DNA of 27,398 nucleotides from CAYMJV01 sp964390545 (GTDB lineage Bacteria; Desulfobacterota; BSN033; UBA1163). The translations under genes were made by a program, and so were the position numbers. Positions 16,489 through 23,375 of this stretch are shown one piece after another (positions within the stretch are counted from its first letter, which is position 1; each line of letters opens with the position of its first letter). The DNA lies in NCBI GenBank assembly GCA_964390545.1, contig CAYMJV010000042.1, forward strand, positions 1 through 27,398. The letters run 5' to 3'. The notes below the pieces were generated by a model that saw only the letters and a list, made by a program, of their open reading frames with translations, searched no databases and was not told the DNA's origin.

Positions 16489-17862
16489 ATGAGTAAAGAA
16501 TCCATGGAATCAAAGGCACGACGTCTTGAGAAGATCGATCAAAACGTGCTGTGGCATCCCTTCACCCAGATGAGGGATTATGGGCGAATCCCTCCTCTCA
16601 TCATTGAGGAAGGCAAGGGATCCTATGTGAAAGACATTTATGGGAGGTGGTATCTTGACGGAGTTTCCTCCCTCTGGGTCAATGTCCATGGCCATCGAAA
16701 AACGGAGATTGATCAAGCAATCGTCCACCAGATCGGAAAAATCGCCCATTCGACCCTCCTTGGAGTTTCAAACGTTCCGGCGATTGAACTGGCAGAGCAA
16801 CTGGTGAAGATCGCTCCTCGAGGGCTCGCTAAGGTCTTTTACTCTGATAACGGTTCAACGGCAGTGGAAGTAGCTCTGAAGATGGCCTTCCAATTTTGGA
16901 AACAGTCCTCCAAGAAGGATCCTAGGAAGAGAAAGTTCATGGCTTTAACGAATGGCTATCACGGGGATACGATCGGTTCAGTAAGCGTAGGGGGAATCGA
17001 CCTCTTCCATGGGACTTACAAACCTTTGCTCTTTCCTACCTTTCGAGTAGAGTCTCCCTATTGTTATCGATGTTCTCTCCGTCGAGCCTATCCGGGCTGC
17101 AGGGTGGAATGTCTCAATCTTCTTGAGAAGACGATGAAAAAACATCACGCCGAAGTGGCAGCCCTTATCCTGGAGCCCATGGTTCAAGGAGCAGGAGGGA
17201 TGATCGTCTTCCCCAAGGGATATCTCAAAGAGGCTCGTTTCCTCTGCAACAAATATCATATCCTCATGATCGCCGACGAAGTGGCCACTGGTTTTGGTCG
17301 AACAGGAAAAATGTTTGCCTGTGAGCAGGAGAAGGTGTCACCTGATTTGATGGCGATCTCGAAAGGGATCAGCGCTGGCTACCTTCCCTTGGCAGCCACA
17401 CTGACAACAGAGGGGATCTATCAGGCCTTTCTCGGAGAGGCCCAGGAACTAAAGACCTTCTACCATGGCCACTCCTACACGGGCAATCCTCTAGCCTGTT
17501 GTGCCGCGTTGGCCAGTCTCGAACTCTTTAGGAAAGAGAGGATTCTCGAAGCCCTTCCATCGAAGATTCAGTTTTTGAACAAAGAACTGAAAAGATTCTG
17601 TCAAATCCCTGCTGTCGGTGAGGTTCGGCAGAAAGGTCTGATGGTGGGGATCGAATTGGTGGCGGATAGGAAGAAAAAAACCCCATTTCCAGTGGAAGCG
17701 AAGGTGGGTCTCAAAATCGTTTTGGAGGCGCGGAAGAGAGGAGTCATCATCAGACCCTTGGGGGATGTGATGGTCTTGATGCCACCCCTCTCCATAACAA
17801 AGGAAGAGTTAAAGAGATTGACTCAGGTGGTCTTCGATTCGATGGAGGCCGTCTTGTCCTGA
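16489..17862 (+). CDS. bioA: Adenosylmethionine (or lysine)-8-amino-7-oxononanoate aminotransferase
   Basis: A 457-residue class III PLP aminotransferase that makes 7,8-diaminononanoate in biotin synthesis. Landmarks are LWHPFTQM at the N-terminus, YLDGVSSLWVNVHGH, NGYHGDTIGS, the cofactor aspartate in MIADEVATGFGRTG, PLP lysine K292 (AISKGISAG), and YHGHSYTGNPLACCAALA. The ATG at 16489 lies 10 bases after GGAGAGG and just before the conserved start; a frame extending back into bioF is discarded. The middle holds four cysteines (C192, C195, C204, C208) of a SPYCYRC...C...C type. The similarity to Bacillus-type enzymes means the amino donor (SAM or lysine) cannot be fixed. Its 3' end overlaps the convergent MFS gene by 40 bases. 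Confidence 0.92.
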   Translation: MSKESMESKARRLEKIDQNVLWHPFTQMRDYGRIPPLIIEEGKGSYVKDIYGRWYLDGVSSLWVNVHGHRKTEIDQAIVHQIGKIAHSTLLGVSNVPAIELAEQLVKIAPRGLAKVFYSDNGSTAVEVALKMAFQFWKQSSKKDPRKRKFMALTNGYHGDTIGSVSVGGIDLFHGTYKPLLFPTFRVESPYCYRCSLRRAYPGCRVECLNLLEKTMKKHHAEVAALILEPMVQGAGGMIVFPKGYLKEARFLCNKYHILMIADEVATGFGRTGKMFACEQEKVSPDLMAISKGISAGYLPLAATLTTEGIYQAFLGEAQELKTFYHGHSYTGNPLACCAALASLELFRKERILEALPSKIQFLNKELKRFCQIPAVGEVRQKGLMVGIELVADRKKKTPFPVEAKVGLKIVLEARKRGVIIRPLGDVMVLMPPLSITKEELKRLTQVVFDSMEAVLS

Positions 17863-19216
17863 CCTCCTAATAATAGGATGGCTAAGAGAGCAGCGATCAG
17901 GGCCATCACCGCACCAAAGGAGAAGGCCCACCTAACGCCTATTGCTTTCCAGATCAATCCCATGAGGAGGCTTGCAGGTAAGGCTGCTATTCCAATGAAG
18001 AAATGGTAAGCTCCATAGGCTGTTCCCCGCCTCGATTCCTCCACCAGGTCTGCCACCCAGGCCCTTTCCGTCCCTTCCGTCAGCCCGAAGAAAAGGCCAT
18101 AGATGAAGAAGAGAAGCCAGATGTGGTAAGACTGAGAAGCAAAGGCAAATCCCAGGTAGACCAGACCATAAACGGTCCACCCAAGGATCATCACCGTTCT
18201 TCTTCCTATCCTGTCAGAAAGAGCTCCCCCTGGGACCGAAAAGATCGTCTTTGAGAGGTGGAAGAAGAACCAGAGGATCGGAATTGCCACCATATCGATT
18301 CCCAGATCCTNNNNNNNNNNNNNNNNNNNNNNNNNNNNNNNNNNNNNNNNNNNNNNNNNNNNNNNNNNNNNNNNNNNNNNNNNNNNNNNNNNNNNNNNNN
18401 NNNNNNNNNNAGGTGGAAGAAGAACCAGAGGATCGGAATTGCCACCATATCGATTCCCAGATCCTTTGCGCGGAGAAGGAGAAAAGCATCGCTTGAGTTT
18501 CCCAGGGTGAAGAGCGTGATGATGAGGAGGAAATATTTGAATTCTCTGTTCCACGATTTCCACTGAAGTTTGAAAGGAGGAGGGGGTGTCGTTTTCCGTC
18601 CTGCAATATCGGTCACTCCCCGGGCGAGAACCCAGAGGCACAAGAAGGCTGGAACAATGGAGAGGATGAAGACCACCCTGAGATTATCGGTCAGTGTGGC
18701 GAGGAGGAGAGCAGCGACGAGAGGTCCGACCATAGCTCCAGCGTGGTCCATAGCTCTTTGGAAGCCAAAGGCCTTTCCTCTCTCATTCTCTTCACAGGAT
18801 TGCGAGAGGAGGGCATCTCGCGGAGAAGCCCTCACCCCTTTTCCTACACGATCAAAAAAACGGAGGAAAAGGACGTGGTAGGCCGAGGTAGCAATTCCGA
18901 TATAGGGCCGGGTCAAGGAAGCTAAGGCATAGCCGAAGAAGATAATTCTCTTCCTCTTCTGAAACCGATCCGAGACCCATCCTGAAAAGAGTTTTAGGAA
19001 ACTGGAGACGCTTTCAGCAATGCCCTCGATAAGACCGACAAAGATTACCCCTGCTCCGAGGATCTGGGTTAAGAAAAAAGGCAGGAGGGGGTAGATCATC
19101 TCACTGGCGATATCATTGAAGAGGCTGACCCAGCCTAGGCTCCATACATTCTTCGAAAGACCCAAAGTTGATTTTTTCTCTGGGGATCTTCTTCCCATGC
19201 TATTCTCTGTCATCAT
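17823..19216 (-). CDS. MFS transporter, intact apart from the assembly gap
   Basis: A major facilitator protein with about 12 membrane segments. The N-terminal half (19216 to about 18411) has SLGWVSLFNDIASEMIYPLLPFF, the motif-A-like GWVSDRFQKRKR, and a RVGKGVRASPRDALL stretch. The C-terminal half (18310 to 17823) has GGALSDRIGRRTVMILGW and FFGLTEGTERAWVADLVEE. As written, the gap and a duplicated 55-base flank break the frame. Removing one 55-base copy plus the 100 N's (155 bases) gives one uninterrupted frame of 412 residues, a normal MFS length. The substrate is unknown. GGAGTTC precedes the two adjacent ATGs (19216, 19213). It lies 55 bases downstream of the AIR-synthase gene in the same direction and is probably co-transcribed with it. 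Confidence 0.85.
18256..18465. other. Scaffold gap (100 N) flanked by identical 55-bp ends
   Basis: Positions 18311-18410 are exactly 100 N's. The 55 bases before the gap (18256-18310) are identical to the 55 bases after it (18411-18465). This is what unmerged overlapping contig ends look like, not a biological repeat. Collapsing them restores the MFS reading frame, so the true gap is probably zero and all coordinates to the right are about 155 too high. Confidence 0.9.
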
Positions 19217-19271
19217 GAACTCCGATTTGAAATTAATAGAGAAGCGATTTTAGGATGATTTCTCTCCTTGG

Positions 19272-20273
19272 TCAATAGATCTTAAGAATTTCGTCTCTCG
19301 AAAGGGGGTGAATTTCCTTTCCATCCTTGGTCAAAACTCTAGCCGGTCCTTGCTTCACCTTACCAATCACTTGGACAGGAATGGAAGCCTTTTGAAAGGC
19401 TTTCTGAAGAAGGGGAAGATCTTGAGGGGACAAGGTGAGAAGTAATGCTCCTGAGGCAATCACTCCGAGAGGATCCATCCCGTATTCTTGACACAAGATT
19501 CGAGATTCCTCATAAATATGGACTTTGTCAAAATCGACTTCCAATTCTTTTTCGGAAGCCAAAGCCATCTCCACAACTCCGTTGATTAATCCTCCTTCTG
19601 TGGGATCATGCATCGAATGAACAGAAACGGCCTCACAGGCGACCAGGGCTGCCTGAAGAATATCGATTCCAGGATCGAAGATGAAATTTCTTGCTTTCTC
19701 AATCAGAGGGGAAGGAATGCCTTTCGCCAAGAATTCGGATCCCTTCTCTCTTGCAAGGATAGAGGTTCCTTCAATGCAGACTCCCTTGACCAAAAGGAGG
19801 AGGTCTCCCTCCTTAGCGCCACTTGTTGTCACCAGCCTCTCTTTTTTCACCTCTCCAATCATATGACCGGAAAGGATAGTCCTTCCAATTCCAGGGGTAA
19901 CCTCCGTATGACCGCCCACAAAGGAGATTCCAAACCGTTGGCAGGCCTGGTGAATCTGACGGAAGACTTTTTCAATGAGATCGACAGAGGACTCGTCCTG
20001 AGGGAAGAGGAGAGTCGCCAGAAACCATTTCGGAATGGCACCGCGGGTGGCAATATCATTCACATTCACCACCACGCCATAGTATCCGATCTCCTCTGTC
20101 GTGAAAGTAATCGGATCCGAGGTCACCACCCAGTAGGAATCAGCTTCATTCCCCGGATCAATGACGGCTGCATCTTCCCCTATCTTTGGACCGACGACCA
20201 CTCGGGGGTCAAGAGTCGTATGTTTTTCGAGAAGTTTTCTCAGAAGATTAATATCCAGTTTGCCAATTTTCAA
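19272..20273 (-). CDS. AIR synthase-related protein (HypE/PurM-like)
   Basis: A 333-residue protein of the PurM/AIR-synthase superfamily, whose members bind ATP and form phosphorylated intermediates. HypE-like features are VGPKIGEDAAVID near the N-terminus, VVVNVNDIATRGAIPKWFLATLLFP, FVGGHTEVTPGI and HDPTEGGLINGVVEMA. HypE proper ends in a conserved PRIC cysteine needed for hydrogenase CN ligand synthesis; this protein ends DEILKIY with no cysteine, so it is not a standard HypE. It also lacks the N-terminal Cys/Sec motif of SelD. The start is TTG, seven bases after AAGG. It is followed by the MFS gene; the function is unassigned. Confidence 0.82.
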   Translation of the reverse strand: MKIGKLDINLLRKLLEKHTTLDPRVVVGPKIGEDAAVIDPGNEADSYWVVTSDPITFTTEEIGYYGVVVNVNDIATRGAIPKWFLATLLFPQDESSVDLIEKVFRQIHQACQRFGISFVGGHTEVTPGIGRTILSGHMIGEVKKERLVTTSGAKEGDLLLLVKGVCIEGTSILAREKGSEFLAKGIPSPLIEKARNFIFDPGIDILQAALVACEAVSVHSMHDPTEGGLINGVVEMALASEKELEVDFDKVHIYEESRILCQEYGMDPLGVIASGALLLTLSPQDLPLLQKAFQKASIPVQVIGKVKQGPARVLTKDGKEIHPLSRDEILKIY

Positions 20274-20391
20274 ATTTAAGCCTTCCCTCCGACTAGTGGA
20301 TTAAATCAAAATTCAACGGGGGGTGCAAGCAATGATTTAAATGGTGGAATAGCCCATGGCTACTATTTCAAGGGGTTTTTATTGAGAGAAT

Positions 20392-20595
20392 TCATGGCTT
20401 GATGATAAATTCAGGGGGAGGCACACCTTTATCGATTTTCATCCCAACGGAGGATGCGCAATAAGCACAGAGATATTCGTATTCATCGCCTTCCGGTAGA
20501 ACCAAAAGCAATTTCTTACGAACCGGAACGGCAGCTTTACATCTGGGGCAGTAGAGAGAGGTGGCTTCGAATTCTTTAAAACTGGGGTCGCGCAT
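20392..20595 (-). CDS. Small zinc-ribbon protein
   Basis: A 67-residue protein with two CxxC knuckles (CPRC at 16-19 and CAYC at about 43-46) separated by a basic, hydrophobic stretch (VPVRKKLLLVLPEGDEYEY). This is the layout of a rubredoxin-like or zinc-ribbon metal site. The function is unknown; such proteins often bind nucleic acids or act as accessory subunits. The ATG at 20595 is only six bases downstream of a TATAAT box, with no ribosome binding site at proper distance, suggesting a leaderless message. It is divergent from the TlpA-like gene and lies 118 bases upstream of the AIR-synthase gene in the same direction. Confidence 0.7.
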   Translation of the reverse strand: MRDPSFKEFEATSLYCPRCKAAVPVRKKLLLVLPEGDEYEYLCAYCASSVGMKIDKGVPPPEFIIKP

Positions 20596-20601
20596 ACCTA
20601 T

Positions 20602-20630
20602 ATTATAAGAAAAATTTCTGAAGCGAACAA
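20602..20630 (-). promoter_or_regulatory. Sigma-70 type promoter, probably leaderless
   Basis: Read on the minus strand, TTGTTC (20625-20630) and a perfect TATAAT (20602-20607) are 17 bases apart. The start codon of the zinc-ribbon gene follows only six bases after the -10 box. Transcription would begin at or within a base or two of the ATG. Confidence 0.6.
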
Positions 20631-20678
20631 TGAAAATATGGATGTCTTTATCCTCACTCGTCTTCTTTATAAATTTCC

Positions 20679-20708
20679 TTGAAACCAGTGAGATGAGGAT
20701 GTTATAGA
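20679..20708 (+). promoter_or_regulatory. Putative promoter of the TlpA-like gene
   Basis: TTGAAA (20679-20684) and TATAGA (20703-20708) are 18 bases apart (17 if read as TTATAG). Transcription would start near 20714. That lies downstream of a possible ATG at 20709 and so favours the ATG at 20730 as the real start. Confidence 0.45.
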
Positions 20709-20729
20709 ATGGGAAGAAGTGGGGGGATA

Positions 20730-21278
20730 ATGGTTAAGAGGAAGATTTTTTTTCTCTCTCTCCTTAGCATCTTTATCATTTCCGATCTTTCCTTCTCCTT
20801 AGAGATCAAGAAAGAAGATCATTTTTCAAAGGCAGGAATTCAGCCCATCAAGGGTGGGAAGAAAGCCCCCAATTTTTATCTTGAGGATCTACAGGGGAAA
20901 AAGTGGGAGTTAAAACATTTTAAAGGGAAGGTCGTTTTTCTTAATTTCTGGGCAACCTGGTGCGGTCCCTGTAAAGAAGAGATGCCTTCCATGGAGGAAT
21001 TATACAAACAGTTTAAAGACAAGGATTTTGTTTTTCTCGCCCTTTCTGTGGACTATGCAGGCGTAAAGCCGGTAAAAGACTTCATTGAGAAACATCGCTA
21101 TACCTTCCCCGTTTTGATTGACCCCAAGTGTGAGACCCTTGATCTTTTTGAAGTAAAAGGGATTCCGACGACTTTTCTGATAGACAAGAAAGGAATTATT
21201 ATAGGAAAGGCGATCGGGCCAAAGGATTGGAAAAGGTCGGAGGTAGTCTCAATCGTCAATCTTCTCATTGAAAAATAA
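20730..21278 (+). CDS. TlpA/ResA-like thiol-disulfide oxidoreductase, exported
   Basis: A 182-residue thioredoxin-fold protein with an N-terminal signal or anchor (FFLSLLSIFIISDLSFS) and the active site W77-C78-G79-P80-C81. The AhpC/TSA-type segment VVFLNFWATWCGPCKEEMP and the cis-proline loop GIPTTFLID are typical. It should reduce disulfides outside the cytoplasm, for example in cytochrome c maturation or envelope redox control. The start at 20730 follows a G-run at 20721-20726; an ATG at 20709 would lie upstream of the inferred transcription start. The Rrf2 regulator gene follows after 68 bases with its own promoter. Confidence 0.88.
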   Translation: MVKRKIFFLSLLSIFIISDLSFSLEIKKEDHFSKAGIQPIKGGKKAPNFYLEDLQGKKWELKHFKGKVVFLNFWATWCGPCKEEMPSMEELYKQFKDKDFVFLALSVDYAGVKPVKDFIEKHRYTFPVLIDPKCETLDLFEVKGIPTTFLIDKKGIIIGKAIGPKDWKRSEVVSIVNLLIEK

Positions 21279-21291
21279 TAAGAGATTGTTC

Positions 21292-21329
21292 TTGACAAGT
21301 ATTATAAAGAATACTAATATAAACTTGTC
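21292..21329 (+). promoter_or_regulatory. Strong promoter with nested inverted repeats (Rrf2 gene)
   Basis: TTGACA (21292-21297), 17 bases, then TAATAT (21315-21320) form a near-consensus promoter. A perfect palindrome AGTATT / AATACT (21299-21304 and 21310-21315) fills the spacer. An outer inverted repeat GACAAGT / ACTTGTC (21294-21300 and 21323-21329) spans the whole promoter. Such a layout fits autoregulation by the dimeric Rrf2 protein encoded 18 bases downstream. Confidence 0.65.
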
Positions 21330-21346
21330 TGTATTTAGGTGGAAAT

Positions 21347-21811
21347 ATGAAGTTATCAACTCAAAGTCGTTACGGAGTAAGGGCAATTTTCGATATTGCT
21401 TATAATTCTGAAGGGTTAGAGACACAAGTCAAGGACATTTCAAGAAGGCAGGGGATCTCTCCCCGGTACCTAGAACAGATATTTCAAAAGCTGAAAAAGG
21501 CAGGTATTGTGGGTAGCAAAAGGGGGCCCTCGGGAGGTTATTTCTTAAACAAAAAACCTGAAGTGATAACTGTGGGGGAAATTGTTCGGATTACTGAGGG
21601 TTGTATCGAACCTGTCCTTTGTATCGATCCTGAAGATTCGAGCCAACCCTGTGATCGACTGGGAGAGTGCGTGACAAGGGTAATATGGGATGAGGCAGGG
21701 AATAGATTAAAGGAGTATTTCGATTCAGTAACCATTAAAGACCTGTGTAAGATGGCTCAGAAAATGGGAGTGAGAAAAGAGTTGGATCAGAGGTTCATGT
21801 ACTACATTTAG
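21347..21811 (+). CDS. Rrf2 family transcriptional regulator (IscR/CymR-like)
   Basis: A 154-residue Rrf2 protein with a winged helix-turn-helix (1-65; STQSRYGVRAIFDIA, then ISPRYLEQIFQKLKKAGIVGSKRGPSGGY). A Cys-bearing loop follows with C86, C92, C102 and C108. The last three match in general pattern the Fe-S ligands of IscR, but the spacing (x9, x5) differs from IscR's x5, x5. It could sense an Fe-S cluster or cysteine supply. AGGTGG precedes the ATG. Placement before sulfur-transfer genes suggests that it controls sulfur assimilation or cysteine/cofactor synthesis. A hairpin terminator at 21923 separates it from the following genes. Confidence 0.9.
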   Translation: MKLSTQSRYGVRAIFDIAYNSEGLETQVKDISRRQGISPRYLEQIFQKLKKAGIVGSKRGPSGGYFLNKKPEVITVGEIVRITEGCIEPVLCIDPEDSSQPCDRLGECVTRVIWDEAGNRLKEYFDSVTIKDLCKMAQKMGVRKELDQRFMYYI

Positions 21812-21922
21812 TTTTTTCTCGGAAAATTCTACAGACTGTAATATTTTTGCTATTGGAGGAGAGAGAAAATATGTGAAATACTAATAAGTTATGACATTAG
21901 AAATATGATAATGTAAGACCTG

Positions 21923-21961
21923 AATAAGGGGAAATCTATTTTCCCTTATTTATTTGTTTTC
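21923..21961 (+). terminator. Intrinsic terminator after the Rrf2 gene
   Basis: AATAAGGGGAAA (21923-21934) pairs with TTTTCCCTTATT (21939-21950), 12 pairs with one G-U, around a TCTA loop. It is followed by a T-rich tract TATTTGTTTTC. It would end Rrf2 transcription, unless antitermination or attenuation couples it to the moeB unit downstream. Confidence 0.7.
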
Positions 21962-22005
21962 TTTCTTGATAATATTAATAAACAATATAATTTATTATCT
22001 CTCGT

Positions 22006-22125
22006 ATGAATGGCGACAACATGCTGGAGATAGACGGAGGGGACGAAGAACACTCAAAGGCCTTCCGTTATTTAAATGGAATTGGACTCACCCTGGAGCC
22101 GGTTGAGAGGGATATGATCGAATAG
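22006..22125 (+). pseudogene. NIL-domain remnant (C-terminal half)
   Basis: A 39-codon frame starting MNGDNMLEIDGG and ending EPVERDMIE resembles the second half of NIL domains, such as the C-terminus of MetN and the small NIL proteins of sulfur-assimilation clusters (pattern LEI.G......AF.YL...G..LEPVERD). The first half of the domain is missing: the upstream sequence is AT-rich and has a stop at 21988. I take it as a deletion remnant, though a short expressed peptide cannot be excluded. A possible -10 box TATAAT lies at 21986-21991. Confidence 0.45.
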
Positions 22126-22156
22126 TTTCCAGGAATGAAAAAGGGAACATGAAACC

Positions 22157-23353
22157 ATGGTAAAAACATTGAAGGCAATAAAGGCCTTTAAAGATTACTT
22201 CCTGATCAAGGCAAAGCGAGAAGGGTCTGAAGTTTCTGTTGAGGAAGCTCACCAACTCATTCAGAAGAAAGAACCCCTCGTGCTCCTTGATGTCCGGGAG
22301 CATGAAGAGATCGCACTGGGATATATTGAAGAGGCGGTCTTTATCCCTCAGGGTTTATTGGGAGAAAAGGTTGAGGTCCTTCTGCCCGATAAGATCATTC
22401 CGGTCGTGGTCTATTGTGCAGGTGGAATCCGCTCTCTTGCTGCAGCCAAGCTGATGCGTGAGAAAGGTTATGCCCACGTTTATTCCATGGCAAAGGGAAT
22501 CAATGGATGGAAGGACGCGGGTTTTGAGATTGTTTCCGATTCTGAATTAACCCAGGACCAGCTCACCCGGTATAGCCGACACATTCTGCTCAAAGAGGTT
22601 GGGGTGGAGGGGCAGACAAAACTCCTGAAGTCCAAAGTACTTTTGGTTGGGGCAGGAGGATTAGGATGTCCAGCAGGACTCTACCTGGCAGCAGCAGGGG
22701 TGGGGACTTTGGGGATTATCGATTCAGATAAGGTCGATTTGACCAATCTGCAACGACAGATTCTCCATGGCCTAGCCGATGTAGGGAGGCCCAAGACCGA
22801 GTCGGCGAAAGAGGCCATCCGTCGAATCAACCCCGATGTCAAGGTCATCACCTACCCCGAGAGGTTGACAAATCAAAATGCACTCGAAATTTTTCCTGAC
22901 TATGACATCATTGTCGATGGCTCGGACAATTTTCCAACGAAGTATTTGGTGAACGATGCTGCTTTCTTCACTGGAAAGCCCTATGTCTATGGAGGTGTTT
23001 TCCAATTTGAAGGCCAGGCTAGTGTCTTCTTTCCCAAAGGGGGCGGGCCCTGTCTAAGGTGCCTCTTCCCCGAACCTCCTCCTCCGGGCGTTGTCCCCAG
23101 CTGAGATGAGGCAGGTGTCCTGGGAGTTGTACCCGGGCAAGTTGGACTGATTCAGGCGACAGAGGCCATTAAACTTATCTTAGAAAAGGGGAAGCCTTTG
23201 ATCGGTCAGTTTTTGGTTTACCATTCCCTCGAGATGGAATTCACAACGTTTCCAATCAGGAAGCATCCTTCCTGCCCTCTCTGCAATGGAGAGCCCAAGA
23301 TAACAGGGTTGATGGACTACCATGAAGCTTGTGGCCTCGAACCAGTCAGTTAG
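22157..23353 (+). CDS. Rhodanese-MoeB/ThiF fusion, probable selenoprotein (Sec316)
   Basis: Read through the TGA at 23102-23104 this is a 398-residue protein. An N-terminal rhodanese domain (about 25-127) has the active loop CAGGIR with C87. An E1-like MoeB/ThiF/HesA domain follows (about 133-398), with the ATP loop GAGGLG at 165-170, LTNLQRQILH, DGSDNFPTKYLVND, and zinc cysteines C299/C302 and C373/C376. Family members read VPSC-EAGVLGV where this gene reads VPS-TGA-DEAGVLGVVPG. The frame after TGA then encodes the remaining conserved part of the domain, including IQATEAIKLIL and the CPLC zinc knuckle. The enzyme should adenylate the C-terminal glycine of a small sulfur-carrier protein and, with the rhodanese domain, thiocarboxylate it. 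A normal stop at 23102 would remove the zinc site and the catalytic-type residue. A JAMM gene follows after 22 bases. Confidence 0.85.
23102..23150 (+). promoter_or_regulatory. Selenocysteine UGA codon and SECIS-like hairpin
   Basis: Immediately after the in-frame TGA, CCTGGG (23119-23124) pairs fully with CCCGGG (23132-23137; five Watson-Crick pairs and one U-G). The seven-base loop is AGTTGTA. CAG (23112-23114) and CTG (23147-23149) can close a lower stem with an internal loop. The loop starts 20 bases after the TGA and has G as its second base. These values fit the usual description of bacterial SECIS elements recognised by SelB: short distance, upper stem of at least four pairs, small loop with an early G. 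Confidence 0.75.
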
Positions 23354-23375
23354 ACAAGTGTCTAAAAGGAAGATC

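Noticed and set aside
19272..20273. Selenophosphate synthetase (SelD), suggested by the nearby selenoprotein
   Set aside because: The N-terminal Cys/Sec and glycine-rich loop of SelD are absent. The motifs match HypE-type AIR-synthase proteins instead.
22157..23104. Truncated 315-residue MoeB-like protein ending at the TGA
   Set aside because: The conserved frame continues for 82 more codons with the second zinc knuckle intact, and a SECIS-like hairpin follows. Selenocysteine read-through explains the data better than truncation or a pseudogene.
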